From: Primulina eburnea
Lineage: Eukaryota; Streptophyta; Magnoliopsida; Lamiales; Gesneriaceae
Reading direction: 5' to 3'
Assembly: GCF_022965805.1 (NCBI RefSeq)
Contig: NC_133101.1
Span: 12,437,069 to 12,501,068, forward strand
DNA: 64,000 nucleotides
The notes below the pieces were generated by a model that saw only the letters and a list, made by a program, of their open reading frames with translations, did no database searches and was not told where the DNA came from. Positions within the stretch are counted from its first letter, which is position 1, and each line of letters starts with the position of its first letter. The translations under genes were made by a program, and so were the position numbers. This document shows positions 1 to 12,412 of the stretch, piece by piece.

Positions 1-3000
1 GACACCAAACTTCTTAGAACTAGATTTAAGTACAGGGGTATCAATGACATCTATTCAGCATAAGGTATAAGGTGACCAAGTGCAAGAAAAGGATCAAGAG
101 ATTCCATTGCTTAGAGTCATTTCAGTCAACTAAGCTCCTTTTCCTAGGTATTATTATATGACTATTGTTCCGGAGAGATTGAATTTCGATCTTTCTATTT
201 TCCTCTTTATTTTTATTTTCAGTAAATTTTCTTTATTTTTGTCAAGGGCAAGAAGCAAGATATTGACCAATCTCATCTGAAACATAATTTGAGAGAAGTA
301 AAAAAATCAATTTTTTGGATGGTATGTTATCTAAGAGTTTTCTCAAATTGCTATGAATAGAATTCAGTTTTTTCTTCAAATCTTGAATCGCTACATCGAG
401 GGAGTTTATTATTTTCACTTAAAATTTGATAAGAGAGAAAAACTAGTACAATATTCAGGATAAGTTCATGGACATTCCAACTATAAGAGAATGGGCGGAT
501 GGAATATGATACCACAACAATTGCCAAGCTCCCATGAGATACTGCCAGACCAAAGCAAGAATCATATACATATGGAACCTGCAGAGAAAATCTAGAGTCT
601 ACTGGAAACAAATATGCAAATTTAAAACAGAAGTAAACGTGAAAAATTAATGCATACATCCGGGGAGCTATTCAAACCAAGAGTATTTGAAGGAATGTGT
701 ATTTTCCTTAGTTCTTTCCCAACTAAATTCCACGCTTTCATAGAGTTGTCCTGTAATACATGAACTGATCAAATAATCTGGAGGGCTACCAAGCATTTTC
801 AACCTCAAGGCTTTCTGCTTGAGGTATTACTTGATAACAAAAGCAGTTAACATGGATTTTTTAATTTTTAATATCTGTTGAATTAACACTCCCTTAATAC
901 TAAAATTCATATTTATATCAATAAAACACTTCCTTCAATATTTATTACCTGGCTGCAGCTGTACAAGCAGAGTCCATCAAAAGCCCAAGCGAAACCAGTG
1001 ACCTGATTGTTATTTTACAAGATAAATCATATGCCATTCCATATGCCAAAAAAGGTGTTGAGAACTTACAATGTGGTCATGCGCACTATAACAGCCAATT
1101 ATTTCAAATTCATGGCTGTTTATATTCATGGTCCACACTTCAAATGATCCGGATCCTTTACCAATAGCCAGGAACAAATTTAGTTTTGTTTGCAGGGGGG
1201 CAGCAAATGAAAGTATGGAGACAGGTGCTGAATCAACAGTAATAACCTAATTACACGAGCAATCACAAGTTCCAAAATAAGATATAATCAAAGTAGCCGG
1301 TCTAAATTTTGAAAGGATAAGTAGCAGACTTTTAGCAGGATATGCTGACCTACCTCAGCAAAGAAAATGAAGCATGAACAGTTTCAGATGACTTCAGCAG
1401 TTACTTAATATTCACCTGCCAAATCTTCACTCTATGAACAAAAAGAAGAGGAAAGTCACAAAATTAAATGTTATAATCAAATAAAAGGTAAACCTTATAT
1501 GTATGTGTGTGTATAATTCAGTAGTTCAAACCCATGTCAAGCAAATGTGCTAGACTTTTGGCTTCGAAAACAGAAAAAGGTTAATTATTTACTCACCTCC
1601 CATTAGAACTTCCCGTCGCTAAAAGAAGTTGAGGTTTTGAAATTTCAGAGCCATATAAAGCCCAGCAAATAGATGTGATGCATGCATCATGTGCCTTGAG
1701 AAAGACACCATTTGGATGCTTTACATGGGAGTTCAGGGGTAATAATGGAATAACTCTCTGGTGCATCAATTCTCCACAATGAAATTAGATCACATTTCAA
1801 TCCAGTAGCAAGAATAGAGCAGCAGCTCGAGGAGTTATGAGGAATAGAAACCCAATCTTCAGATGTCCTCAGAATCGGTGACCAAGCCACAATAAGGGGT
1901 GTCAACATTGCATTGCGAGAAGCATATTGTTGTGCCGTTATTAGTTGAACATTGCATTCTTTGATCTTCAGAGGTGTCCCTTCAGAAACAGATATGGGAA
2001 TAATTTCCCATGTATTGTTTTCTTTTACATTGTCAAGTTTTTTTGCAGCAACCTAATAAAAATAGCAACACATTCAATGTAATGGCATATATCAAATGCA
2101 CAACTTTTCAAATTGAAAGCAGATCATGTAGCTGCATTGAAGCTGATTTAGTAAGTATGGAGGTTCATGTCATGGAATAAAATGATAAAACTAAATCAGA
2201 TCGTGAATGCAGTGTGCAGTACATTAGTTTCATTCTGTCTCCTTCGTTTTCTTTCCTTTCTTAAACTAGATACAGGTGGCTCATTAGGGCATTCAGATTC
2301 TGCATTATCTCGACTCCCTATCACCTGTATAAAGAAAAAACCCCAAGAATAGTTGGAATTCATATAATTAATTGTTATGTCATCAAGAATAGTTCATCTA
2401 GAAAAGTATATGGGGATATGCAAGAAATGCTAATCAGCAAAAAGTTGAAAGATAGAACCAACTCACATCTAAACTTCCTGAAGATATAATTTGAGACTCT
2501 CCGAAATTGATCTTGGAAAGATAATTATACATCATCTCTGATATGTCCATAACCTAGAAAATTTCAGATTATAACTTTAGCAAATGTGTGAAAAACAAAC
2601 ATTAAATTTAGGAATCACAGATAACTTACTAGATTCCAAATTCATGACATTTATTATGCATAAGCAACAAAACCGTAAATACTATGAAATTCTTTTTGAA
2701 AGAAATGTTGATTAGGTATTGCCTCTCCAAACATAAACAAAGCCTCCAGTACTAACACAACAAATTTATACATTAGCACAAATATGAATCTACTCATGGG
2801 CTCATAGCCAACACAAAACCAACAGTAAGAACATAATTAAGAGCATCTATAGACACAAGAATGGAAACAATTCCATTGCTAAAATTTTCGCCATTTTTTT
2901 TGGTTCATGAAGATTATTAAAGTGAAGAGACAGCAAGCTCGAACCATAATTCTGGTCCTGCCACCACTACTCCCTGAAAGCTTCATTTATAAAATACTTA

Positions 3001-4213
3001 TTACCTCAATCCATTCAGCCGAAAAATCACAGAAGGGAAAGTGGTAAAGTTTGACGCGTCCCCCAGTGGTGCAAATAGCAAGCAAACAACTGCAAGATTC
3101 ATAGCAAAATGTAGAATTAATTCAGGGAGGCAACTTGCGTTGCATACTCAAACAAAAACTTCGATCAGGGGTAATGGTATCAGTACCCAACATTGCTAGC
3201 AAGACCTGCAGGAGACTAGGAAATTGACCTAACACATGGCCGTGTATCCCGCGACACATGCATTGGCAACAAGCACCGAGAGAGAAAATCTATCCCTGTG
3301 ACAAAATGAAAACAAAATCAAATGCAGTGACCTGAGAAAATAAAAAGTACTTGAAACCTCAACTCAAAATTAATTTTCATTTGCACTGTAAAACCACAAA
3401 CCCAGAAATCCAAATGGCATCCAAATTGTGTACATACATACATACAATGAGCTCATTCAAAACTATGAAATTAATTTTTTAATATGATTCTGCGTACCTC
3501 CAGCATTTATGACACCAATGGAAAAAAGCTTGCTTGGGAAAACAGAAATTACACCTCGACATCCAGCTCCAGAAGGTTTAGCAGGATTCTAACCAAGTGA
3601 ACAACAAGCATATACCAGTGATTCGAAGGCTAAATCAAACAGTATAAAATTAAATCCTAATTTGAAAAATCAAATAAAAAGTAAGGTAATATGAATTATA
3701 TAGACCAACTACTATAAGATTCTCTATCAAATTCAAATCAGACCCTGTATTGAACTCCAACTTAAAACAGCTTCCAGACCAGTTATGAAGATCAGGTAGA
3801 TTAAAATGTAAGCATAAATTTAGTGTTTAAAATTCAATAAAAATGCAAAAATCTTCGGCTAAAAAATAAGCATGCTATTCAGAAATTTTATTACATTATA
3901 TGCAATCAATTGATTTAGTAGTTGTCTTTCCTAAGTCATGGGATCAGATCCCATCAGGTGGATCACAGAATACTGGACTCAGAATCAGTGGTCATTGATT
4001 CTTTTTCATGTCAGTGCATGGTTAATAATGTCATCTGCATAATCCTCACACTAACAGAATCACTTGACAGCCCAAAATTCTTGATCAACTAAAAACTCAG
4101 CTAGAACAGATTGAATGCCAGGATACTTCGACCTAATTTGTGAAACAGCTCGAATAGTCCAAATCGAATTACACCATATAACCTACATATATTTGTATTT
4201 CCTAGACTAGACT
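1..4213 (-). pseudogene. TFIIIC90-like WD40 gene, copy A (exons 2-12, broken)
   Basis: Exon-by-exon reading on the minus strand gives a WD40 propeller protein resembling the plant TFIIIC 90-kDa subunit (GTF3C4/At3g49400 type, recalled, not searched), which in the family helps load Pol III on tRNA genes. Exons, 5' to 3', are 3498-3588, 3187-3295, 3005-3089, 2467-2553, 2223-2324, 1597-2052, 1350-1431, 1070-1246, 949-1002, 658-750 and 513-578, all with AG/GT borders. Clear blocks include GKGSGSFEVW in exon 9. Exon 1 is absent: copy B has 300 bp more between two CTTC tetramers (junction near 4126-4129). Exon 7 is 456 bp against 455 bp in copy B, because of an extra G near 1714 that shifts the frame. 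TAA at 1401-1403 and TAG at 1350-1352 lie in exon 8. Bases 1-512 are intron 12; exons 13 onward would lie left of the window. Non-functional. Confidence 0.82.
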
Positions 4214-4218
4214 TGAAG

Positions 4219-6859
4219 TCTAACAGCCCGAAAATCCTTGCTTGAAAATTTGCGGAAAAATTTAAAATTTTCTTTTAAAGTAGGTAAATTTGCCTCATTC
4301 ATAAAATAGATCGATAAATAAAGTTTGATGTTCAAAATAGCAGCGGAAGTAAATATTTGTTTGCAAAATAACAATTTAAGAATATCCAACAACTGAAAAA
4401 AATATTTGCATAAAATGGCAAGTGCTGTAAATGAGGCCCTCGGGTGCCACTACTGCCGACCCAAGCTGGCTCACTGGTCCCCGCCCTCGGCCCCAGCCTC
4501 ATCAGTACCTACAACAATCAAGTCTAGTGAGTATAAAGACTCAACATGCATATATCGTAGGTAACGAGTAAATAATATAGTAAAATTTTTTTTTTTGCAT
4601 GGGATAAAATATCATGTCATGAGGCATACTGTGAAAATAACTTATCATGAGCAATTATAATACATGCATAACTGAACTGAAAATCATAGTGAAAATGTTT
4701 GCTCCTTGGAGCCCTGTACTGAAATAATTTGTAATAATTTTTTTTTCTGTTGAGATTATGATCTACGCAAGTGGCCTCTGCACTGAACTGAACTGACCGG
4801 TAACTGGCTACCGGGGGGGTACCAAACAGGACTGACCGGTCAATGGCGACCGGGTGGTACCAAACTGAACTGATCGGTCACTGGCAACCGGGTAAAATAA
4901 TGCTCCCATGATAGTCAATTGACCACAAGCAATATCGCATAAATCTCAAAAATAAGTATTTTCTATTTTTATGCACGTAATATAATTAAATGAAATAATG
5001 AAATATCCTGTATTATTTTACCACATGGATTGGATCGCTCCTAGGCTCGCTGCAACCTAAATATGCTATGAAAAATATGCAATAGATTTTCTTGGGTAAA
5101 CTATGTAATTAAATCCGATAACTGAGACAGTTGCGCCTAACGACTATGTATTTAATCATGACTCCGAACCAACCTAAACCAACACTGAACCAACATATAG
5201 TCATGATTAAAATACGCTTAAAATGATGAATTAATGCTCCTAAAATGGTGAGGGTCGAAATCTAGGTGAATGGAGGCCAAAACATGAAACGCTCTTTCGA
5301 GAGTCAATTTGGCACATCGCACCGTAAATTTTTCTCGTACGACCTCAAAAATGATCTGAATCACAAATGGCCAAAAGAATGACCTTCCTAACTTGAGGCA
5401 TTGTCCAGTCCAAGGCTATAGGCTAAAAAGCCAACCGAGCACTCGAAACACGCCTGAGAACAACAGCACCACTTGCTGTCAAATTACAGCAGCTGTGCAA
5501 TCGCATATCTTGCGTCGTTTTCGAAACTACCGGCCATTGGGGCTTGAACCACCGACCAGAGACTCTTACCAACATCCCAAGGAATGATTTGAACCATGGA
5601 TAAGGGCCCTAGGCCAGCCACAATTCGCACCATTCCAGCAACAACTCGAAAGATTCACTCGATAGCACCTTTGCATGCGCGTGGGGTGTTTTGCTTTGTT
5701 TGCTGTCTCGTGTCGTTCCAGTGGCCATTTTATTGACCATGGCACGATCTAAACATCCAGTGGTAGGGTATGAACCGTGGCTAAGGGCCATAGACCAACC
5801 AAGATCCACACCATTCCACCATTTTCGAAATACACATGCTGTAAAATGGGGAGGGCCGAAAGCTGCTGGGCTGTTCTTGAGTATTTTTGTGAAAACCGAT
5901 TCACCATGGACCAAGCCACCAAAAGAAAAACTTAGTCACGTCTTAGACATGCTAGAGAAGTGATCTAACCATGGCTATAGGCCCCTAGGGCAGCCATGAT
6001 CATATCCATTCCCTTTGACAGCACAACAGCATTTTTCGAAACTCAAATGGCCAAGATTGAAGAGTTGCTGTCAAATTCGAATTTTATCATGCATGGGGCT
6101 GGTTTGAATAAACCAACATGGTCTTAATGCATCCTAGTACATGTCTAGATGTAGCCTAGTGAGCCTGGAGTCGAACCATCCACCTGAAACAACAAAACAA
6201 GAGAACCCGTGAAACTGCATCATGAAGGCCGAAATCTGTAGGTTTTGTTTTCTGAAAATTCTTGGTAGATTTTGGTTTTTGCCATAGAAATGATGATCAT
6301 GTAATGAAAATAAATGATAATAGGACTTGATTGAAGAGTCAAGGACGAACATATGCATGCCTGGTTTCGTTTTGAACGAAAAACGAATGAATAAGACGAT
6401 ACGGCGCGGAGGAGGTGGAGCACTATCTTTTCTACCCTTCTTCTTACACGATTTTTCTCTACTATCTCCCACTGAATTCTCACGTTTTTTTTTACACTCT
6501 GAAATACTCTCTAATTCGGTGATGGGGGAGGGGAAAGGATGGTTAAGAGAGTGAGGGAAATGGTTGCAAGATATAGGGAACAAATCAATACCAAGTCTCC
6601 ACCTTTTGAAATTTTGAATTTTGGTTTGATATCAAATGATTTGTTGGTGTTTGTCGGGGTGAGGTGGCCGATTATTTACAAGCTAGTCTAGGTTAGAATA
6701 AGGTTGATTATTGATTAAATGGTGCTCCCAAAAATAAAAGAATTATCCTACTAATTAAATGCAAAGAAAGGGTCAAAGGTGGTGAGTTGGCAAGGAATGT
6801 TCTAGCACTAAAGGGGTGGCCGAAATCTTGGAATAGAATTGAGGGGAAATGTTGATTAC
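4219..6859 (-). repeat. Left (3') LTR of outer element, part 1
   Basis: This aligns with 30456 onward of the right LTR with scattered substitutions and small indels (a few percent by eye). Its inner part is cut by the Athila element at 6859/6860 and resumes at 18059. It contains four degenerate units of about 180-195 bp, beginning near 5400, 5592, 5771 and 5968, each with a CCATGG-like core followed by CTAGGCCAGCC-like text. It also has a 38-bp short tandem repeat at 4791-4893. Small ORFs in either strand lack family features and look incidental. Confidence 0.88.
4791..4893. repeat. Short tandem repeat in outer LTR (about 38-bp unit, 3 units)
   Basis: Three units share the pattern AACTGACCGGTcACTGGCGA then CCGGGTGGTACC. 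The matching tract in the right LTR (31025-31112) has a first unit shortened by about 16 bp. The tract has therefore changed length between two LTRs that were identical at insertion. Confidence 0.75.
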
Positions 6860-8246
6860 TGATCGAGCAAAAATTGCACTGTTGAATCCGCAATAAAATA
6901 TTATTTTGTATGCTCAAAATTAATCGCAAGTGCACGATGTCAAGTAATAGAATAGTGTACGTGAGCACGAGTATCGTTCCGCTGAAGACTGTGTTTAACA
7001 ATTATTATTCCAGTTATTAAAACTTTAGCAACGAAATTTGAGTGATTGTTTTATAACTAATAAAATTTAATAAAACTAAATAAACAAGTTCAAGAATTTA
7101 ATGATAAAATATGAATGCTAGATCAATTGATTAAATTTCAATGAGAAATGAATTTGTTGGGAATTCTGGTTCACCTACCCCTTGTTAATTAATTAATTCG
7201 TTCGATCGTGTTTGTATGCTTCCAACAGGATTTCCCATTCAATTGAACACACTCTCTCGAGCTATGCCAAAATAATTCTACTCAATGAAGTAATTAAATT
7301 TCTTTAATTATTTATCAAGAGTGAATCGCATTTCGATTTATGAAATCTACTAATTTTCGACCCTAAGGACTATAACTATCGGCACGTATCCATTTCATAT
7401 GTCTATGCAAATTGTAGATCCGCGGGTTATACTACTCGATACTATCACTAGAGTTTAGCTACTCGAGCTATGCAAATTGTAGGATCCCCTTAAATCCCAA
7501 CAAATATTAAAGTTTAGCTACTAGAATTCATAGTAAAAATAAACTCAACAATGTTTAAATAAAAGAAACTAGATTAGAAATACTAGACGAGACGAAATCC
7601 GCGAAGAACGATGCCCGGAAAATCACGAATCTTCAATTCCAAGCGCCAAATTGCTCTCCAAGACTTGTGTTTGCTGCAATATGTCTGAATAATCCTCCAA
7701 AGTCGTCCAATCCCCTTACCATATCATTCTCCTTCAGAAGATAAGGAATGGAATCGCGCATGATATTTTTCCAAAAATAGGTGGCGCTCGGGCGGTAGAA
7801 AAGTACCGCTCGAGAGCCACACCTTCTGTAATTCGGCTTGGCACATGCAGCATTCGTGCTCGGGCGGTAGAAATATACCTCTCGAGCGCCGACTCTTCTG
7901 TAACTTTGGTCCTCGAATGCAACTTCTCTCGCCCGGGCAGTATAAAAGTACCGCCCGAGCGCCAATCTTTTTGTCCGATTCTTCTGTTATTCATCTTTCG
8001 CGCCCGGGCGGTAGAAAATTACCGCTCGGGCGCCGCTTATTTTGTCCTTCTTTTTCTTGGCTTTCACAATTCGCTCTGATTTCCGTGTTCCGACCATTTT
8101 TTCTGCAACTTCATCACACACAAGTGAGACATGATAATATGCAAATGATTACTCTAAAATGAACAAAATGTAAATGAAATGCATGCATGCACTATGCAAA
8201 CACAACTAAACTAATGCAATAAAGCGCGTAAAAACCACACCTATCA
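6860..8246 (-). repeat. Athila left (3') LTR
   Basis: Begins TGATCGAG and ends CCTATCA, matching 16576-18053. It is 1387 bp against 1478 bp in the other LTR. The difference is mostly a segment after about 7445 that is present only on the right (from about 17166 to 17305). It contains four hairpin units at 7783-8034. Confidence 0.88.
7783..8034. repeat. Inverted-repeat array in Athila 3' LTR (4 units, about 72-bp period)
   Basis: Units at about 7783-7818, 7857-7890, 7930-7962 and 8000-8034 each have a left arm like GCTCGGGCGGTA, a short A-rich loop, and a right arm like TACCGCTCGAGCGCC. Spacers of about 37 bp differ from one another. The matching array in the 5' LTR is at 17605-17856, and a third set is at 10815-10990. 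Confidence 0.88.
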
Positions 8247-9487
8247 ACCCCCTCATACTAACCTTTTTCTTGCCCTCAAGCAAAATAGGTTACAAACCAC
8301 AACCAAAATACAAAACAAACACAAAATGAAAGAATTAAAATAACGAAACTGATGGTGAAGTAGCAAATGGACATCTCCTGCCTCAGCGGGTTTGTGAACC
8401 ACGTCCAATTAGTCAAATCACAACATTCATCACTACCCCTTTTAAAGCACCTTATAGCATTTTGATTTGACCAGAAAGTGTGGTCGTGTGTGTGCTGTGG
8501 GTCTCACTAGCTCGTGCTTCAGACAGTTTTATTTGTAAATCATGCTAGTCACCAAATCAACAGTTCAATGCAAGTTTCCCTATCCTGAGTTCTGTTTCTA
8601 GTTGTGACCAACAAGTGAACACAAAGCGGCAAAATTTCAAGATTGTATAATAGGAATTAGGGAGTTAATATCATGAGGTTTCAAACGGCTCAAAAAGATG
8701 GGAAGTACACTGATCATTTTCATTATGCACTTGTCAGAATTTTTTCTGACATTCCTCAACGCCTTACATCTCCATTTTTTTAGCCTCGGGATAGGATTTC
8801 ATCACTTTTTTCGGCTCCCCCACACCTTACATCCCCTTTTGTTTGTCACAACAATATCTTTTTTTTAGTGCATAATTTTCTCAAGTGTACTCCCTAGGTT
8901 TTGAGTATATGGAACGTTTGTTTATTTGGCTTAGGTGTAACTCTTGAGGTATTATGCACAATTGGGACGAAGGTTATTCCGGTGGACTCAAGTGATCTAC
9001 TCTATTTCATGTCACTGGTCGGTCACGACTGTCAACAAAAATTCACTCAAGTTTGACTTGCATCTCATGGTTTTCCAGTTTCTTCCACAGATTCTTAAAC
9101 TCGACTGTCGTTTACACTACTAATAACACCCACTATGTGCGCATATGGAAAATTTCAATTCACTGGGGTATTCATAACGAGTGATAAGACTTAGTAAAAT
9201 GCAGTTCGTTTAACCCAAAATCATCACTGGCTACCAATTTACTAATGTCACCATCAACTGACTAGATGACCCCCTCATACTAAGGGTGTGCAATGTCCCC
9301 ATTGCACCAAACATACGGAAACACAAAAACAAACATAGAGATGCAGAACAAAGATGACAATGCAAAATAAATGACCGATCGAGCAATAGTACGAAAACAC
9401 AAATAATGTAGTAGAAAAAAAATGGGAAAGAGAAGGGGAAACAGTAAACTCCCCTGATCAAGGCTCATCCTCATCATGCTCCGACGG
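8247..9487 (-). other. Athila 3' non-coding region with polypurine tract
   Basis: Directly inside the left LTR, ACCCCCTCATACT (8247 onward) reads on the minus strand as a purine run ending at the LTR, the expected plus-strand primer site. A near copy, CCCCCTCATACTAA, recurs at about 9270. No coding sequence with family features is seen in this 1.2-kb stretch. Confidence 0.6.
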
Positions 9488-10598
9488 TTACACTCCTGCG
9501 GCATCCCCCTGCTGAAAATAATCATATTGGAACTGGAATGGGGGAGGAGGTAGCGGAGTCGGTGGAATGGTCCCTGGGTCAACGCCCCCGTGCACAAGCA
9601 AAGAGCGCATCATGGATTCAAGGTGAGATAAATGGTCTGTGACGTAAGAGTTGAACTGACTCTGATGCGCTTGGAAGGCGAGATTTTCATCCATCTTATC
9701 ATTCTGAGTTCGTTTGTGGGGTTGTGGTGGGAGGCGGCGTGGGGCAGCAGTGCTTGATCCACAAGCTTCCTCTTCCTGATCGGGGAAGTCGACCCGTCGT
9801 TTTGCCCTCTTCCGCCGTTCATCATCCATACAGATCGGCTTAATCGGTTGAAGCCACTCCTCGTCGTCCCGGAAATTTACCCCTGCCCTTGCACACAATT
9901 TGGAAATGATGGTCGGAAAGAAAAAACCAATGTGGCTGTTGTGAGCACTCAACATGATCTGAGATGCTATAAGTTTGCCCACATTTACGTTGTATCCTTG
10001 TGTCAAAGCAAAGAGTAGCACCGCCCTTTCCTTTTGTACCTCGCTCTTATGCGAGATTGGCCATTCTTCGGACTACAAACAAATACCACATGGCCACTTC
10101 AGTTTTCAAGTACTTCTCATCAAAACAGCTTGGCGGTCCGCCCACCGGTTTCCACATCGCGCCCGGATAACATAGAGTCTCAATAATCAAAGGGTAGTTG
10201 GGTTCAATCACCAACGCCTGGTAGTTGGAGTCGTCAACCTCCGCTGTTTCCAAAAGAGCATTAATCGTAGCTGAATCAAACGGCACAAGCGTCCCTCTAA
10301 CAAATGCCCTACCATTAGTTCGCTCACAAGCATTCGCATAAAATTCACGAACTATCGACACCACTGCCGCTTGAGGTTGCTCGCTAAATTTTCCTCATCC
10401 CTTTCGATTTAAGTTCACAATGGGCCCTAAATACCTATACTCATATTGGCGACGAAATCCCCTTTCGGGGATGGGGTTTCTATTAATCTTGGCATGATCA
10501 AATCTATCCCGAGCTGCCGCGCTTACAAAGCGATGTCTATCAAAAGTTGAAGATGAAGAAGAAGAGCCGGGGTTACCTCTTTGTTTCTTTGGTGCCAT
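9488..10598 (-). pseudogene. Athila downstream ORF ('env-like' position; plant transposon protein domain), broken
   Basis: A likely start MAPKKQRG lies at 10598. Three frames follow: 10395-10598, 10047-10364 and 9488-10021. Together they match the extra ORF typical of Athila elements, including REFYANA, a TINALL-like block and NVNVGKLI. The C-terminal third is proline-rich and basic. A TAG-type break near 10395 and a shift near 10040 disrupt it. Its role is unknown. The name env-like refers to position only: I see no signal peptide or convincing membrane anchor. It is preceded by an inverted-repeat array and a TATA-like box. Confidence 0.72.
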
Positions 10599-10800
10599 GG
10601 GTTGATAGGGATGGTGGATTGGAGTTGTAGAGGGAAAAATCGCCTGATTTGCAAGGAGGAGTGCGCCCACGGTACCCAAGTCTTGATCTTTGGAGAATTA
10701 TCCTGCAAGAAATTGAGAAGAGAATGTAAGGGAGTTAGGGATTTGAGAGAAATTTAGGGAATTTTCGTGCTGAATGAAGAAAGGGGAAAGGGTTTTCGCG

Positions 10801-10808
10801 TTTATAAA
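10801..10808 (-). promoter_or_regulatory. Candidate internal TATA box for the Athila downstream ORF
   Basis: TTTATAAA is self-complementary and lies between the array at 10815-10990 and the ORF start at 10598. Read on the minus strand the order is array, TATA, about 200 nt leader, ATG. The same hairpin family occupies the element's LTRs, where the main promoter is expected. The promoter role is inferred. Confidence 0.45.
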
Positions 10809-10814
10809 GCAGTC

Positions 10815-10990
10815 GCGCTCAAGCGGTAGAAAACTACCGCTCGAGCGTGAACCTCTCTGGAATTTTTTTTCCAGAGGTAAGCGCTCGCGCTCGGGCGGTA
10901 GAAAACTACCGCTCGAGCGCCAACCTCTCGGGAATAATTATCCCGAGGTAAGCGTCCGTGCTCGAGCGGTATAAAATTACCGCTCGAGCG
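10815..10990. repeat. Internal copy of the Athila hairpin array (3 units)
   Basis: Units at 10815-10847, 10887-10920 and 10959-10990 have arms GCTCGAGCGGTA and TACCGCTCGAGC, the same design and about 72-bp period as the LTR arrays. The two spacers are themselves inverted repeats: ACCTCTCTGGAA with CCAGAGGT at 10850-10878, and CTCGGGAATAATTATCCCGAG at 10927-10947 (written here split as CTCGGGAATA / ATTATCCCGAG). Five hairpins therefore alternate. Confidence 0.88.
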
Positions 10991-11128
10991 CCAATCTTAC
11001 TACCAAATTTTTTCTTTTTTTTGATATACATAAAAATAACTGAAATAAAAAGACACTTGAATGAAATACAAGATTAGGGAAAAAATTAGTTCTCAATTTA
11101 TAGTCGAGAGCTTGACTGTCGGTCCGTC

Positions 11129-12328
11129 TCAATTCGGCATGTCTTGGAACCTGGTGATTCCAAGTTGTGGCACAATTGTGCCACCCATGTAGTGCTTCAG
11201 GCGCTGGGCATTGACCGTAAATGTCCCATCCTTCCCATCTTTCAATTCTACAGCTCCCGATGGATAAGCCTTCGAGATCACGAATGGACCGGACCATTGC
11301 GACTTCAATTTTCCAGGAAACAGTCGTAACCGGGAGTTGTAGAGCAGAACATTTTGTTCTTCTTTGAATTATCTCTCGATTATTCGCTTGTCATGAGCCT
11401 TCTTTGTCTTTTCTTTGTATGACAGTGCTAGATCATAGGTCTGATTTCGGAATTCTTCCAATTGATCCAATTGAAGCAAACGCTGTTCACCTGCATCGGT
11501 AAAATTAAAGTTCAGTGCTTTTGTGGCTCAGTATGCGCGATGCTCTTACTCTACAGGTAGATGACAAGCTTTACCAAACAAAAGCCTATACGGTGTTGTG
11601 CCTATAGGTGTTTTAAAAGCAGTCCTATATGCCCAAAGAGCGTCATCTAACCTCACCGACCAATCTTTCCTACTGACACCTACCACTTTCTCCAAAATTC
11701 GCTTTATCTCTCGGTTCGACACTTCCACTTGACCACTTGTCTGGGGGTGATAGGGGGTGGAGATCTTATGTGTGACACCATATTTGCTCAAAAGTTTTTC
11801 AAATAGTTTGTTGCAAAAGTGAGTGCCACCATCACTAATGATTGCTCGTGGTGTTCCAAATCGGTTAAAAATGTTATTCTTTAAAAATTTTAGGACCACT
11901 TGAGCATCATTAGTGGCGTACGCTTCCGCCTCTACCTACTTAGACACATAATCTACCGCAACCAAGATGTATTTTTTCGTGAAAGAACTGGAAAACGGTC
12001 CCATGAAGTTAATCCCCCACACATCAAAAACCACACACTCAATGATATTATTTAAAGGCATTTCATGACGGTTAGAGATGTTACCTGACCGCTGGCATTT
12101 ATCGCAGGCTAGCACATAAGAACGAGCATCTTTAAAAAGATTTGGCCAATAAAAACCACATTCAAGTACCTTAGATGCCGTCCTCGTTGGTCCAAAGTTA
12201 CCACCTACCTCACGGTCATGGCAATGATTTAGAATTTGACCGAACTCTTCCTCCGCAACACACCGTCTTATCATGGAATCTGCACAAATTTTAAACAAAA
12301 ACGGTTCCTCCCAAAAATAGTGTTTCAC
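11129..12328 (-). pseudogene. Athila integrase, broken
   Basis: Frame 11936-12328 has the zinc-binding part (CHDREVGGNFGPTRT, then CDKCQRSG) and the start of the core (VWGINFMGPF). Frame 11546-11899 has the middle and end of the core, with IISDGGTHF and a glutamate in [11 protein letters not shown]. Further down, LRLFPGKLKSQWSGPF to MPN, ending at 11129, is the C-terminal region, which is read across several stops. Integrase joins the element cDNA to host DNA, but this copy cannot be translated through. Confidence 0.82.
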
Positions 12329-12412
12329 GTCAGAAAAGAATTTCTTTCGTTGGTGAAACGATAGGTTTGGTGTAGGTGTGCCTACGACAAGAAAGTTAGC
12401 GAAATTTGCATA

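Noticed and set aside
5691..5963. 90-codon ORFs on both strands in the outer LTR, also present at 31910-32182
   Set aside because: Conserved only because the two LTRs are copies; sequence is the 185-bp repeat ladder and shows no protein features.
7783..8034. Regularly spaced palindromic repeats with different spacers look superficially like a CRISPR array
   Set aside because: They lie in both LTRs of a plant retrotransposon, repeats are imperfect, only four units exist, and the same array recurs at matching LTR positions. There is no cas gene.
9488..10598. Reading the Athila extra ORF as a viral envelope gene
   Set aside because: No signal peptide, cleavage site or membrane anchor is visible; only the position downstream of pol resembles an envelope gene.
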